The notes under the pieces are model-generated. The model was not told the origin of the DNA and ran no database searches. It saw nothing but the letters and a program-made list of their open reading frames with translations. Below are positions 1 through 8,345 of a stretch of DNA of 64,000 nt, piece by piece. The DNA comes from UBA964 sp031382085. GTDB lineage: Bacteria; Pseudomonadota; Gammaproteobacteria; Steroidobacterales; Steroidobacteraceae. Position 1 is the stretch's first letter. Each line of letters starts with the position of its first letter. Where the stretch lies: contig JANMYM010000019.1 of the NCBI GenBank assembly GCA_031382085.1, forward strand, positions 66,385-130,384, in the 5' to 3' direction. Both the position numbers and the translations under genes were made by a program.

Positions 1-2199
1 TTCATCTTGGCCATGGTGCAGGGCAGCCCGAAGGCCGTGGCCGGGGTCAAGCAAGCACTCGCGGGGAGCCGCGCCTACCCGCCCGGCATGTTGCTGGATG
101 CGCTCAGCAAGGAAGACGGCCCGAGAAGTGCGCTACTCGATGTCATCCTGGCGCAGAAGGCTCGCTTCGGCGTGCGCGAACTGCTGAATGCCGCGAGCTA
201 CCAGTCGCCTAACGAAAAAGCCGCGCTATTCAAGATCATCGGTGACAACGCCGACCCCAGCAGCGTCGGGGAACTGATCGGCCGGCTGCATGGCAAGGAT
301 CAGGTATCGCGGGTCCACATCATCAACATCCTGGGAAAATTCAACCAGCCCGAAGTGCGCACGGCGCTGATCGAACAACTGACCGACTCATCCAAGGTGG
401 TCCGCAGCTCAGCGCTCGCGTCACTGGCGCGTATGGACGGACCTTTCGACGTCAAACCGGTCGTGGATCTGCTGCGCGACCCCGAACTTGAAGTCCAGAA
501 TCGGGCTATCGACGTCGTAATCAAGGCGAACGACCCGGACACGATCAAGTATCTGATCGAAATCCTCAAGGATGAAAATGAAAACACACGCCGCGCCGCC
601 GTCGAGGTACTGAATGAAGTGGGCAATGCGCGGTCCGTGAAATACCTGCTGGCGGCGATTGCCGACAGCGACTGGTGGGTGCGCAGCCGCGCTGCCGATG
701 CGCTCGGCAAGATCGGCGGGCCGAAGGTGGTCGACGCGGTGCTGCAATTGATCAAGGATGACAACGAAGACATCCGGCGCTCAGCGATCGAGATCCTGAA
801 TCAGACCAAAGACGAACGCGCCGTCCTGCACCTGATCGAGGCCACCAAGGACACCGATTGGTGGGTCAGCGAGCGCGCGGTCGACGCGCTGGCTGCCATC
901 GGCAACCGCAAAGCCGTGCCGCGTCTCTACGAGATGCTCAAGGAAGGAATACCCAAGGCAATGCCGGTGGTAGTGCGCGCGTTAGGCAAGCTCGGCGATC
1001 CGCGTCTGATTGACCCGATTCTCGTCAAACTGCAATCGCAGCCGAGCAAGGAACTGAAGGTGGAAGCACTCCAGGCGCTGGCACTGCTGGCCGATGACAA
1101 ACGGGTCGAGCAGATCCGCGTGCAGTTGCAGCAGCACGTGAGCACTGGCGATGCCACCATTGCGCGCGCCGCCACCGGCGCTCTGGAAAGCCTGCAGCGA
1201 CGCTTCGATGTCAGTGGACTGCCATCCGCATCCGCCAGCGGCAGCGTTCCACAGCTGGGCAAGACGCTGCGTGCGTCGGACTCCGCCGTACATACGATGA
1301 TCAGGCCGGATTCGGAAGTCGTTGAGCAGGTGCGCGCGGCCGAAACCAGCAGCGCGCCGAAACTCGATATTTCCACCCTGACCCCCGGCGACGTGGTCGA
1401 AGGCCGCTACAAGTACATCGAGCGCATTGGCAAAGGCGCCTTCGGCACCGTGCTGCTGATGGAAGATACGGTGGTCGACGACCGGTTGATTCTCAAGTTC
1501 CTGAATCCAAACATTGCGCAGGACGAGGAAATGATGAAACGTTTTGTGCACGAATTGCGCTACTCGCGCAAGATCACGCACAAGAACGTCATCCGCATTT
1601 ACGATTTTCTTTTTATCCAGGGCAATTACGCCATTTCGATGGAGTACTTCCCGTCGCACACACTGGGCGGAGAAATAGTCGGCGAGCAGCCCATGGAGCT
1701 GAAACGTGCGCTGGGATTCACCATCGACATGTGCATCGGCATGGCGGTGGCGCACCAGGCCGGTGTGGTGCATCGCGACCTGAAACCGGCTAACGTGCTG
1801 ATCAACGACGAAGGCCTGCTCAAGATCGTGGACTTCGGTGTCGCGGCCGCGCAGCGCGAAGGCGACACGCAACTCACCAAGACCGGATATGTCATCGGCT
1901 CGCCGAAATACATGGCGCCTGAGCAGATTCTCGGCAAGCGCGTCGATCAGCGTGCCGACATCTACGCCATTGGCGTGATACTTTATGAAATGCTGACCGG
2001 CGTGCCTCCGTATACCCGCGGCGATCACATGTCCGTCATGTACCAGCATGTGCAGGGTAAGGCCAAGGCGCCGATTGAAGTGAACCCGAATCTTTCGCCC
2101 GAGCTGTCAGCCATGGTCATGAAAGCCATGGCCGTCGACAAGGCCAAGCGGCATCAAAGTGTTGATGAATTGCGCGTCGCGCTGGAGACTTTCCTCTAA
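1..2199 (+). CDS. HEAT-repeat / Ser-Thr protein kinase (5' end outside window)
   Basis: This is a cytoplasmic-looking two-part protein. Roughly residues 30-400 are HEAT/PBS-lyase-like helical repeats, with recurring units such as DSDWWVRSRAADALGKIG. About residues 465-730 form a Hanks-type kinase: glycine loop IGKGAFGTV, invariant lysine in LILKFL, catalytic HRDLKPAN, DFG as DFGVA, and the APE loop as MAPEQ. No membrane segment or PASTA repeat is seen. The reading frame is open to the first base, so the true start probably lies upstream; a TTG at 7 is only the first in-window start. Its TAA overlaps the next ATG by one base (TAATG), so it is translationally coupled to pilT. I infer, but cannot show, that it phosphorylates a component of the pilus retraction machinery. 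Confidence 0.85.
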   Translation, partial: FILAMVQGSPKAVAGVKQALAGSRAYPPGMLLDALSKEDGPRSALLDVILAQKARFGVRELLNAASYQSPNEKAALFKIIGDNADPSSVGELIGRLHGKDQVSRVHIINILGKFNQPEVRTALIEQLTDSSKVVRSSALASLARMDGPFDVKPVVDLLRDPELEVQNRAIDVVIKANDPDTIKYLIEILKDENENTRRAAVEVLNEVGNARSVKYLLAAIADSDWWVRSRAADALGKIGGPKVVDAVLQLIKDDNEDIRRSAIEILNQTKDERAVLHLIEATKDTDWWVSERAVDALAAIGNRKAVPRLYEMLKEGIPKAMPVVVRALGKLGDPRLIDPILVKLQSQPSKELKVEALQALALLADDKRVEQIRVQLQQHVSTGDATIARAATGALESLQRRFDVSGLPSASASGSVPQLGKTLRASDSAVHTMIRPDSEVVEQVRAAETSSAPKLDISTLTPGDVVEGRYKYIERIGKGAFGTVLLMEDTVVDDRLILKFLNPNIAQDEEMMKRFVHELRYSRKITHKNVIRIYDFLFIQGNYAISMEYFPSHTLGGEIVGEQPMELKRALGFTIDMCIGMAVAHQAGVVHRDLKPANVLINDEGLLKIVDFGVAAAQREGDTQLTKTGYVIGSPKYMAPEQILGKRVDQRADIYAIGVILYEMLTGVPPYTRGDHMSVMYQHVQGKAKAPIEVNPNLSPELSAMVMKAMAVDKAKRHQSVDELRVALETFL

Positions 2200-3293
2200 T
2201 GGCGCGCATCGACGCGTTTCTGAAACTTGCTTCGCAGCAAGGCTGTTCGGACCTGCACCTCGCAGTCGGCATCCCGCCCATGCTGCGCATGAGCGGTGAC
2301 CTGATTCCGATCAAGTTTCGCGAACTGCGCGACGCTGAACTCGAAGGCTACCTGCTGGAAATCCTCAACAAGAACCAGATGGATGAGTTCGGCAAGGGCC
2401 TCGACCAGGATTTTTCCTATGTCAGTGGCGAAGGCGCGCGCTTTCGCGTCAACATGTTCCGCAAGGAAACCGGCCTTGGCGCCGTGTTTCGCGCCATCCC
2501 GACTGACGTTCCGCAGCTGGAGAAACTCAACCTGCCGGCTATCGTTACCAAACTCTGCGACTTCCATCAGGGCATGGTGCTGGTCACCGGGTCGACCGGC
2601 ACCGGCAAGACGACCACCCTGGCGGCGATGATCAATTACCTGAATCGGACGCGAAAACTGAACATCATCAGCCTCGAAGATCCGATCGAGTTCGTCCATA
2701 AGAGCGTCAAGAGCCAGATTATCCAGCGTGAACTGCATACCCACATCCCGTCGTTTGCCGAAGGCGTACGCGCCGCGATGCGCGAAGACCCGGATGTCAT
2801 CCTGGTCGGCGAGTTGCGCGATGCCGACACCATTTCCATGGCGATGACCGCCGCAGAAACCGGGCATCTAGTGCTGGGCACGCTGCATACCACCAGCGCC
2901 ACCAAGACGATCGACCGCGTCATCGATGCACTGCCCATTGAACAGCGCGAGCAGACCAAAAGTTTCTTGTCGTCCAGTTTGTTAGCGGTGGTAACGCAGA
3001 TTCTGGTCAAGACCGCCGACAACCGCGGCAGACGCGCGCTGTGCGAGGTCATGATGATGACGCGCGCCATCGCCAAGCTCATCCAGACGGATCAAACCTT
3101 TCAGATACCAAGCCAGTTGCAGACTAACAAGGACGTGGGTTCGCAATTGATGGACCAGGCGCTGCTGGCGGCGCTCGCGAACCGTGATGTCGATACGGAA
3201 GACGCTCTGTCATATGCGCAGGACAAGCGCGCGTTCCAGAAATACATGAGCGACTCGGTGATGCTGCCCAGGCTCGATGTCGCAGGCGGCTGA
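2199..3293 (+). CDS. pilT: Type IV pilus retraction ATPase, PilT family (first copy)
   Basis: 364 residues, the usual size for PilT/PilU. It is a hexameric inner-membrane-associated ATPase that depolymerises type IV pili. The N-terminal PAS-like part carries the GCSDLHL signature. Walker A is GSTGTGKTTT at about residue 131. The Asp box (SLEDPIEFVH), Walker B (DPDVILVGELRD, about residue 197) and His box (GHLVLGTLHTT) are all present, so it should be an active ATPase. It starts at an ATG overlapping the kinase stop and is followed after 11 bases by a second PilT-like gene. One of the pair may act as PilU; the sequence alone does not settle which. Confidence 0.9.
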   Translation: MARIDAFLKLASQQGCSDLHLAVGIPPMLRMSGDLIPIKFRELRDAELEGYLLEILNKNQMDEFGKGLDQDFSYVSGEGARFRVNMFRKETGLGAVFRAIPTDVPQLEKLNLPAIVTKLCDFHQGMVLVTGSTGTGKTTTLAAMINYLNRTRKLNIISLEDPIEFVHKSVKSQIIQRELHTHIPSFAEGVRAAMREDPDVILVGELRDADTISMAMTAAETGHLVLGTLHTTSATKTIDRVIDALPIEQREQTKSFLSSSLLAVVTQILVKTADNRGRRALCEVMMMTRAIAKLIQTDQTFQIPSQLQTNKDVGSQLMDQALLAALANRDVDTEDALSYAQDKRAFQKYMSDSVMLPRLDVAGG

Positions 3294-3304
3294 GGCGGAT
3301 TCGA

Positions 3305-4366
3305 ATGGCGCAAATTGATGCCTATCTGAGCGAGGTGCTCGACAAGCAGGGCTCGGACCTGCATTTCATCGCCGGCGACCCGCCACGGCTGCGCCAGCAT
3401 GGCGACCTGCTTGCTTTGCGTGATGAGGTTTTGCAGCGCGATTTTGTCAAGCAAGCGCTGTTCGAAATCATGCCGCACCAGGCCAAGACCCGCTTCGAGG
3501 CGCAGGCCGGCGCCGACTTCGCCTACACGCTGGCCGAGCGCGGCCGCTTCCGCGTCAACGTGATGACCCAGCTCAACGGCATGGGTGCGGTCATGCGTGC
3601 GATTCCTTCGCAGGCCTTCACGATGGACCAACTCGCGTTGCCGGACTCCGTGCGGCAGCTGGCGCGTTCTGCCAGCGGGCTGATTCTCGTCACCGGCAAG
3701 ACCGGTTCCGGAAAATCGACGACACTCGCGGCAATCATCGATGACATCAATCGCCGTATCAAGGGCCATATCCTGACCATCGAAGATCCGATCGAATTTG
3801 TGCACCAGCGCAAGCAGTGCCTGATCAGCCAGCGCGAAATCGGCGTGCATACCAGCAACTTTGCGCGCGCACTGCACTCCGCCTTGCGTGAAGATCCCGA
3901 TGTGATCCTGGTTGGCGAAATGCGCGATTACGAAACTATCAGCATCGCCGTGACCGCGGCGGAGATGGGCATCCTGGTGATGGGCACGCTGCACACCAAC
4001 GGCGCGGCGCCGACCGTCGATCGCATCGTCAATGTGTTTCCGGCCGACAAGCAGTCGCATGTCCGCACCATGCTGTCGACCAGCCTGCGCGGCGTGATCT
4101 CGCAGCAGCTGCTGCAGAGATCCGACAAGGCCGGGCGCGTCGCGGCGCTGGAAATCATGGTCAACACCTCGGCGGTCGCGAATCTGATCCGCCAGGGAAA
4201 ACTCGATCAGCTCGAGAACGTCATGCAGTCGGGCGCGGCCCTCGGCATGCGTACCATGGACGGCGCGATCCAGGCGCTGCTGGACCAGAAACAGATCAGC
4301 GGCGCGGAAGCCTATAAGAAGGGCATCAACAAGGCGCGTTTCGAACCGTTCAAGGACCAGGTCTAA
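3305..4366 (+). CDS. Type IV pilus retraction ATPase, PilT/PilU family (second copy)
   Basis: 353 residues, paralogous to the preceding gene and collinear with it. It has the KQGSDLHFIAG N-terminal signature, Walker A GKTGSGKSTT (about residue 132), Asp box TIEDPIEFVH, Walker B DPDVILVGEMRD and the His-box GTLHTNGAAPTVDRI. All catalytic elements look intact. Tandem pilT-pilU pairs are common in proteobacteria, where PilU assists PilT; this copy is probably the PilU-role partner. The stop codon is 13 bases before metG, so metG may be read through from the same transcript. Confidence 0.88.
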   Translation: MAQIDAYLSEVLDKQGSDLHFIAGDPPRLRQHGDLLALRDEVLQRDFVKQALFEIMPHQAKTRFEAQAGADFAYTLAERGRFRVNVMTQLNGMGAVMRAIPSQAFTMDQLALPDSVRQLARSASGLILVTGKTGSGKSTTLAAIIDDINRRIKGHILTIEDPIEFVHQRKQCLISQREIGVHTSNFARALHSALREDPDVILVGEMRDYETISIAVTAAEMGILVMGTLHTNGAAPTVDRIVNVFPADKQSHVRTMLSTSLRGVISQQLLQRSDKAGRVAALEIMVNTSAVANLIRQGKLDQLENVMQSGAALGMRTMDGAIQALLDQKQISGAEAYKKGINKARFEPFKDQV

Positions 4367-4379
4367 CAAGCAGCTCTAC

Positions 4380-6416
4380 ATGACGCGTCGCATTCTTGTC
4401 ACCAGCGCGCTGCCTTACGCCAACGGCAGCCTGCACCTGGGCCATATCATCGAAGCGGTCCAGACCGATATCTGGGCGCGTTTTCAGAGGCTGCAGGGGC
4501 ACGACTGCCGGTACGTCTGCGCCGAGGACACGCACGGCACGCCCGTGATGATCAAGGCCCAGGCCGAAGGCGTCAGCCCGGAACAACTGATTGCGCGCAT
4601 GGCGACCGAGCATGTAGCGGATTACCAGGGGTTCTTGATCGGCCACGCGCATTTCCACAGCACCCATTCGCCTGAGAACGCCGAGATTACGCGGGCGATG
4701 TACCTGCGAATTCGCGCGGCGGGCCACATCGCGACGCGCACGGTGCGCCAGGCCTATGACGAGCAGGCCATGATGTTCCTGCCGGACCGGTTTATACGTG
4801 GCACCTGCCCCAACGAGCAATGCCAGGCGCCCGATCAGTATGGCGACAGTTGCGAAGTCTGCGGCCGCACTTACACGCCCGCCGACCTCAAGGATCCACG
4901 TTCGCAGCTAACAGGCACGCCGCCGGTGTGGCGCGAATCGGAACACTATTTCTTCAAGTTGAGCAGTTTCGAGCCAATGCTGAGGGAGTGGGTCGCAGGC
5001 GGATCGCTACAAGCATCGGTGCGCGCGAAATTGGCGGAGTGGTTCACCGCGGGCCTGCAGGACTGGGATATTTCGCGCGATGCGCCGTATTTCGGCTTCG
5101 AGATTCCGGATGCGCCCGGCAAATATTTTTACGTCTGGTTCGACGCGCCGATCGGCTACCTTGGCAGTTTCCAGGCGCTGTGCGCGAAAAGCGGTCTGAA
5201 ATTCGACGATTACTTTGCGCCGGACAGCAAGGCGGAGCTCTACCATTTCATCGGCAAGGACATCAGCTACTTCCACACGCTGTTCTGGCCCGCCGTGCTG
5301 CACGCCGCCGGCTATCGCAAGCCCACGGCGGTGCACGTGCACGGTTTCCTCACCGTCAACGGCACCAAAATGTCGAAGTCGCGCGGCACGTTCATCACCG
5401 CGCGACGCTATCTTGAGCTGCTGCCCGCGGAGCCGCTGCGCTATTACTTCGCCGCCAAGCTCGGTACCGACGTCGACGACATCGATCTCAGTCTCGATGA
5501 CTTTGTCGCGCGCGCGAACTCGGACCTAGTTGGCAAACTGGTCAATATCGCGAGCCGCTGTGCGGGATTCATCGAACGCGGCGGCGGTCAGTTGGCTGAC
5601 AAGTTGCCGGATCCGGCGCTGTACGCGGAATTCGCCGCGGCCCGGCCGCGTCTCGCGGCGCTGTTTGCAGCACGCGACTATGCGGCGGCGATCCGCGAAA
5701 TCATGCTGCTGGCAGATCGCGCCAACCAGTATGTCGACACCCAGAAGCCCTGGGCGCTCGCCAAGGACCCGGCGCGGTCCGAGGACGTTCGCGCGGTGGC
5801 CACCCAGGGCATCAACATGTTCCGGGCACTGATGCTTTATCTGGCGCCGGTGCTGCCGAAAATGGCCTGCGATGCCGCGCAGTTCCTCAACGCCCCGCTC
5901 ACCCGCTGGGATGAAGTGGATACCCCTTTGTTAGGATCCGTGGTGCGGCCCTATGTGCCGCTCGCCACCCGCCTCGATCCCAAGGTCGTCGCACAATTGG
6001 TAGTCGGCGCCGATGCCGAACCCAAACCGGCGCAGATCGCCACGCCCGTCGCCAGGAAGAAGGCCGAGACCACGATGACCACGCCTACCGGCAATATCAA
6101 GATCGATGACTTCGCCAGACTCGACCTGCGCGCCGCTCTGGTCAAAGATGCGAAGCTGGTTGCAGGTTCGGACAAACTGCTGCAGTTGACGCTGGACCTC
6201 GGTACGGAGACCCGCAACGTGTTCTCCGGCATTCGCGTGGCCTATCAGCCTGAGCAGCTGATCGGCCGGTATGTGGTCATGATTGCGAATCTGGAGCCGC
6301 GGAAAATGCGTTTCGGCGTGTCGGAAGGCATGGTGCTGTGCGCCGGCGACGATGCCGCGGGGCTTTTTCTATTGTCGGCCGACGCCGGCGTCAAGCCCGG
6401 CATGAAAATCAGCTAA
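4380..6416 (+). CDS. metG: Methionyl-tRNA synthetase
   Basis: 678 residues, the long homodimeric form. It charges tRNA-Met with methionine in the cytoplasm. The class I signature is HLGHI just after PYANGSL (about residue 20), and the KMSKS loop is at about residue 330. A four-cysteine zinc knuckle (CPNEQC ... CEVCG, about residues 142-162) marks the MetG1 type. A C-terminal EMAP-II/OB-fold tRNA-binding domain occupies about residues 575-678 (KIDDFARLDLRAALV, MIANLEPRKMRFGVSEGM). It follows the PilT genes closely and precedes an RnfB-like gene. Confidence 0.98.
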   Translation: MTRRILVTSALPYANGSLHLGHIIEAVQTDIWARFQRLQGHDCRYVCAEDTHGTPVMIKAQAEGVSPEQLIARMATEHVADYQGFLIGHAHFHSTHSPENAEITRAMYLRIRAAGHIATRTVRQAYDEQAMMFLPDRFIRGTCPNEQCQAPDQYGDSCEVCGRTYTPADLKDPRSQLTGTPPVWRESEHYFFKLSSFEPMLREWVAGGSLQASVRAKLAEWFTAGLQDWDISRDAPYFGFEIPDAPGKYFYVWFDAPIGYLGSFQALCAKSGLKFDDYFAPDSKAELYHFIGKDISYFHTLFWPAVLHAAGYRKPTAVHVHGFLTVNGTKMSKSRGTFITARRYLELLPAEPLRYYFAAKLGTDVDDIDLSLDDFVARANSDLVGKLVNIASRCAGFIERGGGQLADKLPDPALYAEFAAARPRLAALFAARDYAAAIREIMLLADRANQYVDTQKPWALAKDPARSEDVRAVATQGINMFRALMLYLAPVLPKMACDAAQFLNAPLTRWDEVDTPLLGSVVRPYVPLATRLDPKVVAQLVVGADAEPKPAQIATPVARKKAETTMTTPTGNIKIDDFARLDLRAALVKDAKLVAGSDKLLQLTLDLGTETRNVFSGIRVAYQPEQLIGRYVVMIANLEPRKMRFGVSEGMVLCAGDDAAGLFLLSADAGVKPGMKIS

Positions 6417-6429
6417 CGCACTGTGCTGC

Positions 6430-6996
6430 TTGAGCAACGCCGACACCCTCGCCGATCGAATCGACAATCTGCTGCCGCAGACGCAGTGCACGCGCTGCGG
6501 TTACCCGGGCTGCCGGCCCTATGCCGAGGCGATTGCCCAGGACCTTGCGCCGATCAACCAGTGCCCGCCGGGCGGCAGCGCCACGATCGACGCCCTGGCG
6601 CGTTTGTTAGGTCGGGCGGCGCAGCTGCTCAACCCCGCGAACGGCGTCGAGGGGCCGCCGATGGTTGCGCTGATCGACGAGAGCCGCTGCGTCGGCTGCA
6701 CTAGGTGCCTGCCACCCTGCCCGACCGATGCCATCGTCGGCGCCAATCGCCTGATGCACACCGTGATCGCGGCATTGTGCACTGGCTGCGAACTATGCAT
6801 TGCACCCTGTCCGGTCGACTGCATCGTGTTGGTGCCACGCGCATCGCTCGCCGGCGCGGCCGCGCAGGTGGAACCGGCCGCCGTCGCCAATCGCGCGCGC
6901 TATGCCGCGCATCTGCGGCGCGCGGGCGACCGCAACTCCGCCCGGCTGCGCGAGCTCGCGCGAGCCAAAGCCGTGCCGCCGCGGCCGTCGTCATGA
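6430..6996 (+). CDS. RnfB-like iron-sulfur protein, stand-alone
   Basis: 188 residues. The N-terminal Fe-S domain has the RnfB-type motif CTRCGYPGCRPY (about residues 21-32). Two [4Fe-4S] ferredoxin motifs follow: CVGCTRCLPPCP (about residue 85) and CTGCELCIAPCP (about residue 115). RnfB normally feeds electrons into the Rnf/Rsx complex, but no rnfA/C/D/G/E is near, and the hydrophobic N-terminal anchor of full-length RnfB is absent, so it is probably soluble. The start is a TTG, because the stop-free frame offers no ATG or GTG before the domain. The end overlaps nth by four bases (ATGA), an echo of the rnf-nth order seen in gammaproteobacteria. Confidence 0.85.
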   Translation: MSNADTLADRIDNLLPQTQCTRCGYPGCRPYAEAIAQDLAPINQCPPGGSATIDALARLLGRAAQLLNPANGVEGPPMVALIDESRCVGCTRCLPPCPTDAIVGANRLMHTVIAALCTGCELCIAPCPVDCIVLVPRASLAGAAAQVEPAAVANRARYAAHLRRAGDRNSARLRELARAKAVPPRPSS

Positions 6997-7640
6997 AGCC
7001 GCCACTGCGTGCTGCACTGTTCGCAACCTTGCGCGCCGGCAATCCGCAGCCGACCACGGAACTCGAGTACCGGACGCCGTTTGAATTGCTGATTGCCGTG
7101 ATCCTGTCGGCGCAGGCAACCGACAAAAGCGTCAATGCCGCGACCCGCAAACTCTACGCGGTCGCTAACACGCCAGAAAAGATTGCCGGTCTTGGCGTCG
7201 AGGGCCTGACACCCTACATTCAGTCCATCGGTCTTTATCGCACCAAGGCCAGGAACGTCATCGCAACCTGCGGCCAATTGCTAGCCGCGCATGGCGGCGA
7301 GGTGCCGCGCGACCGCGACGCGCTCGAAGCGCTGCCCGGGGTCGGGCGCAAGACGGCTAATGTCGTCCTGAACACGGCTTTCGGCGAGTCCACGATCGCG
7401 GTCGACACCCATATATTCCGCGTTGCCAATCGCACCGGGCTGGCGCGCGGCACGACGCCGCTCGCAGTCGAGCGGGCGCTGCTGCGCAATACGCCGCCCG
7501 AATTCCTGCGCCACGCGCACCACTGGCTGCTGTTGCATGGCCGCTATGTCTGCAAGGCGCGCAAGCCGGAGTGCGAGCGCTGCGTGATCAACGCGTACTG
7601 CGCCTATCCGCGCCGGCCGCCGCAACGGGTGTCGCGATGA
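6993..7640 (+). CDS. nth: Endonuclease III
   Basis: 215 residues. A bifunctional DNA glycosylase/AP lyase that removes oxidised pyrimidines in base excision repair. The helix-hairpin-helix LPGVGRKTANVVL carries the catalytic lysine, followed by the catalytic aspartate in VDTHIFRV. The C-terminal [4Fe-4S] cluster ligands are in the CKARKPECERCVINAYC segment (C-x6-C-x2-C-x5-C). The ATG at 6993 overlaps the preceding stop (ATGA), and the stop overlaps the next ATG the same way. The open frame extends upstream to 6705, but that part is antisense-like shadow of the RnfB gene and was not used. Confidence 0.97.
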   Translation: MKPPLRAALFATLRAGNPQPTTELEYRTPFELLIAVILSAQATDKSVNAATRKLYAVANTPEKIAGLGVEGLTPYIQSIGLYRTKARNVIATCGQLLAAHGGEVPRDRDALEALPGVGRKTANVVLNTAFGESTIAVDTHIFRVANRTGLARGTTPLAVERALLRNTPPEFLRHAHHWLLLHGRYVCKARKPECERCVINAYCAYPRRPPQRVSR

Positions 7641-8053
7641 TTTTCGCCAATCAATCGCGCGAACAATTGCGCGCTACGTGGCTTACCGCCTGGAACAAAC
7701 AGCGCGCACGCGAACTACTGACGCCACTGGAGTCGCAGCTTGTCAGCGTCATTGAATTGCACCCGGAATATCACCGTTGGCTCGCGGATGGCGACCGCGC
7801 AACGGCCTCGCAACCTGCAACCGACAACCCTTTCCTGCATCTGAGCCTGCATCTTGCGCTGCGCGAACAGCTGGCGACCGACCGGCCAGCGGGGATCAGT
7901 GCCGCTTTCGATACCGTGGCGTTGCGCCTCGGGGACCGCCATGATTCCCTGCATCGCGCCATGGAGGTGTTAGGCAGGACGCTGTGGGAGGCGCAACGCA
8001 GCGGCCGCGCGCCCGACGAACACGCGTATCTCGAGGCAATTCGCTCGTTGTGA
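7637..8053 (+). CDS. DUF1841 family protein
   Basis: 138 residues of unknown function. It matches my recollection of the DUF1841 family, small proteins of beta- and gammaproteobacteria, through the opening IFANQSREQLRATWLTAWNK and the central NPFLHLSLHLALREQL. No membrane segment, signal peptide or metal motif is seen. The start is the ATG overlapping the nth stop (ATGA), so it forms a coupled rnfB-like/nth/DUF1841 unit. It ends four bases before the target duplication of the MITE at 8062. Confidence 0.8.
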   Translation: MIFANQSREQLRATWLTAWNKQRARELLTPLESQLVSVIELHPEYHRWLADGDRATASQPATDNPFLHLSLHLALREQLATDRPAGISAAFDTVALRLGDRHDSLHRAMEVLGRTLWEAQRSGRAPDEHAYLEAIRSL

Positions 8054-8057
8054 CAGC

Positions 8058-8345
8058 CTAGGGAAGCTCTGCACAGGTAACGCGGGCGCGGCCGAGACGG
8101 ATTTTTTCGCTGGCAAGGAACGACGAGTGATGTGTATCGAGATACATGAACGAGGAGTTTTTTTGCAACGCTTGGTTCGCATTCTTGAGGAAAAATCCGT
8201 CCGGCCCCAAAGGGTTAGGCCCGAAAAGTCCGGCTACAGCGTTGCTCCCTCCTTACATGGAATTACCATGCTTCGTCGGTCGCGCCTTGTATCCGGACTT
8301 TTCGAGCCTAACGCGCCTCGCGCGACCTGTGCAGAGCTTCGCTAG
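8058..8345. mobile_element. IS5-like MITE with CTAG target duplications
   Basis: A 280-bp non-coding element lies between two CTAG copies (8058-8061 and 8342-8345). The ends are imperfect inverted repeats of about 30 bp: GGAAGCTCTGCACAGGT at 8062 against CGAAGCTCTGCACAGGT on the other strand ending at 8341. A YTAR target duplication and a CTCTGCAC-type terminus are what I recall for the IS5 family. Inside are a second inverted pair (GTTAGGCCCGAAAAGTCCGG at 8214 against its near-complement at 8289-8310) and a small dyad around GTATCGAGATAC at about 8136. It has no transposase, so movement would depend on one in trans. The right-hand CTAG supplies the TAG stop of the EAL gene. Confidence 0.75.

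Noticed and set aside
982..2049. 355-codon minus-strand frame opposite the kinase
   Set aside because: Arg/His/Gly-rich shadow; the plus strand has a complete kinase catalytic set.
3101..4369. 422-codon open frame on the minus strand opposite the second pilT copy
   Set aside because: Antisense shadow in high-GC DNA; the plus-strand frame encodes an intact PilT-family ATPase and the antisense product has no recognisable domain.
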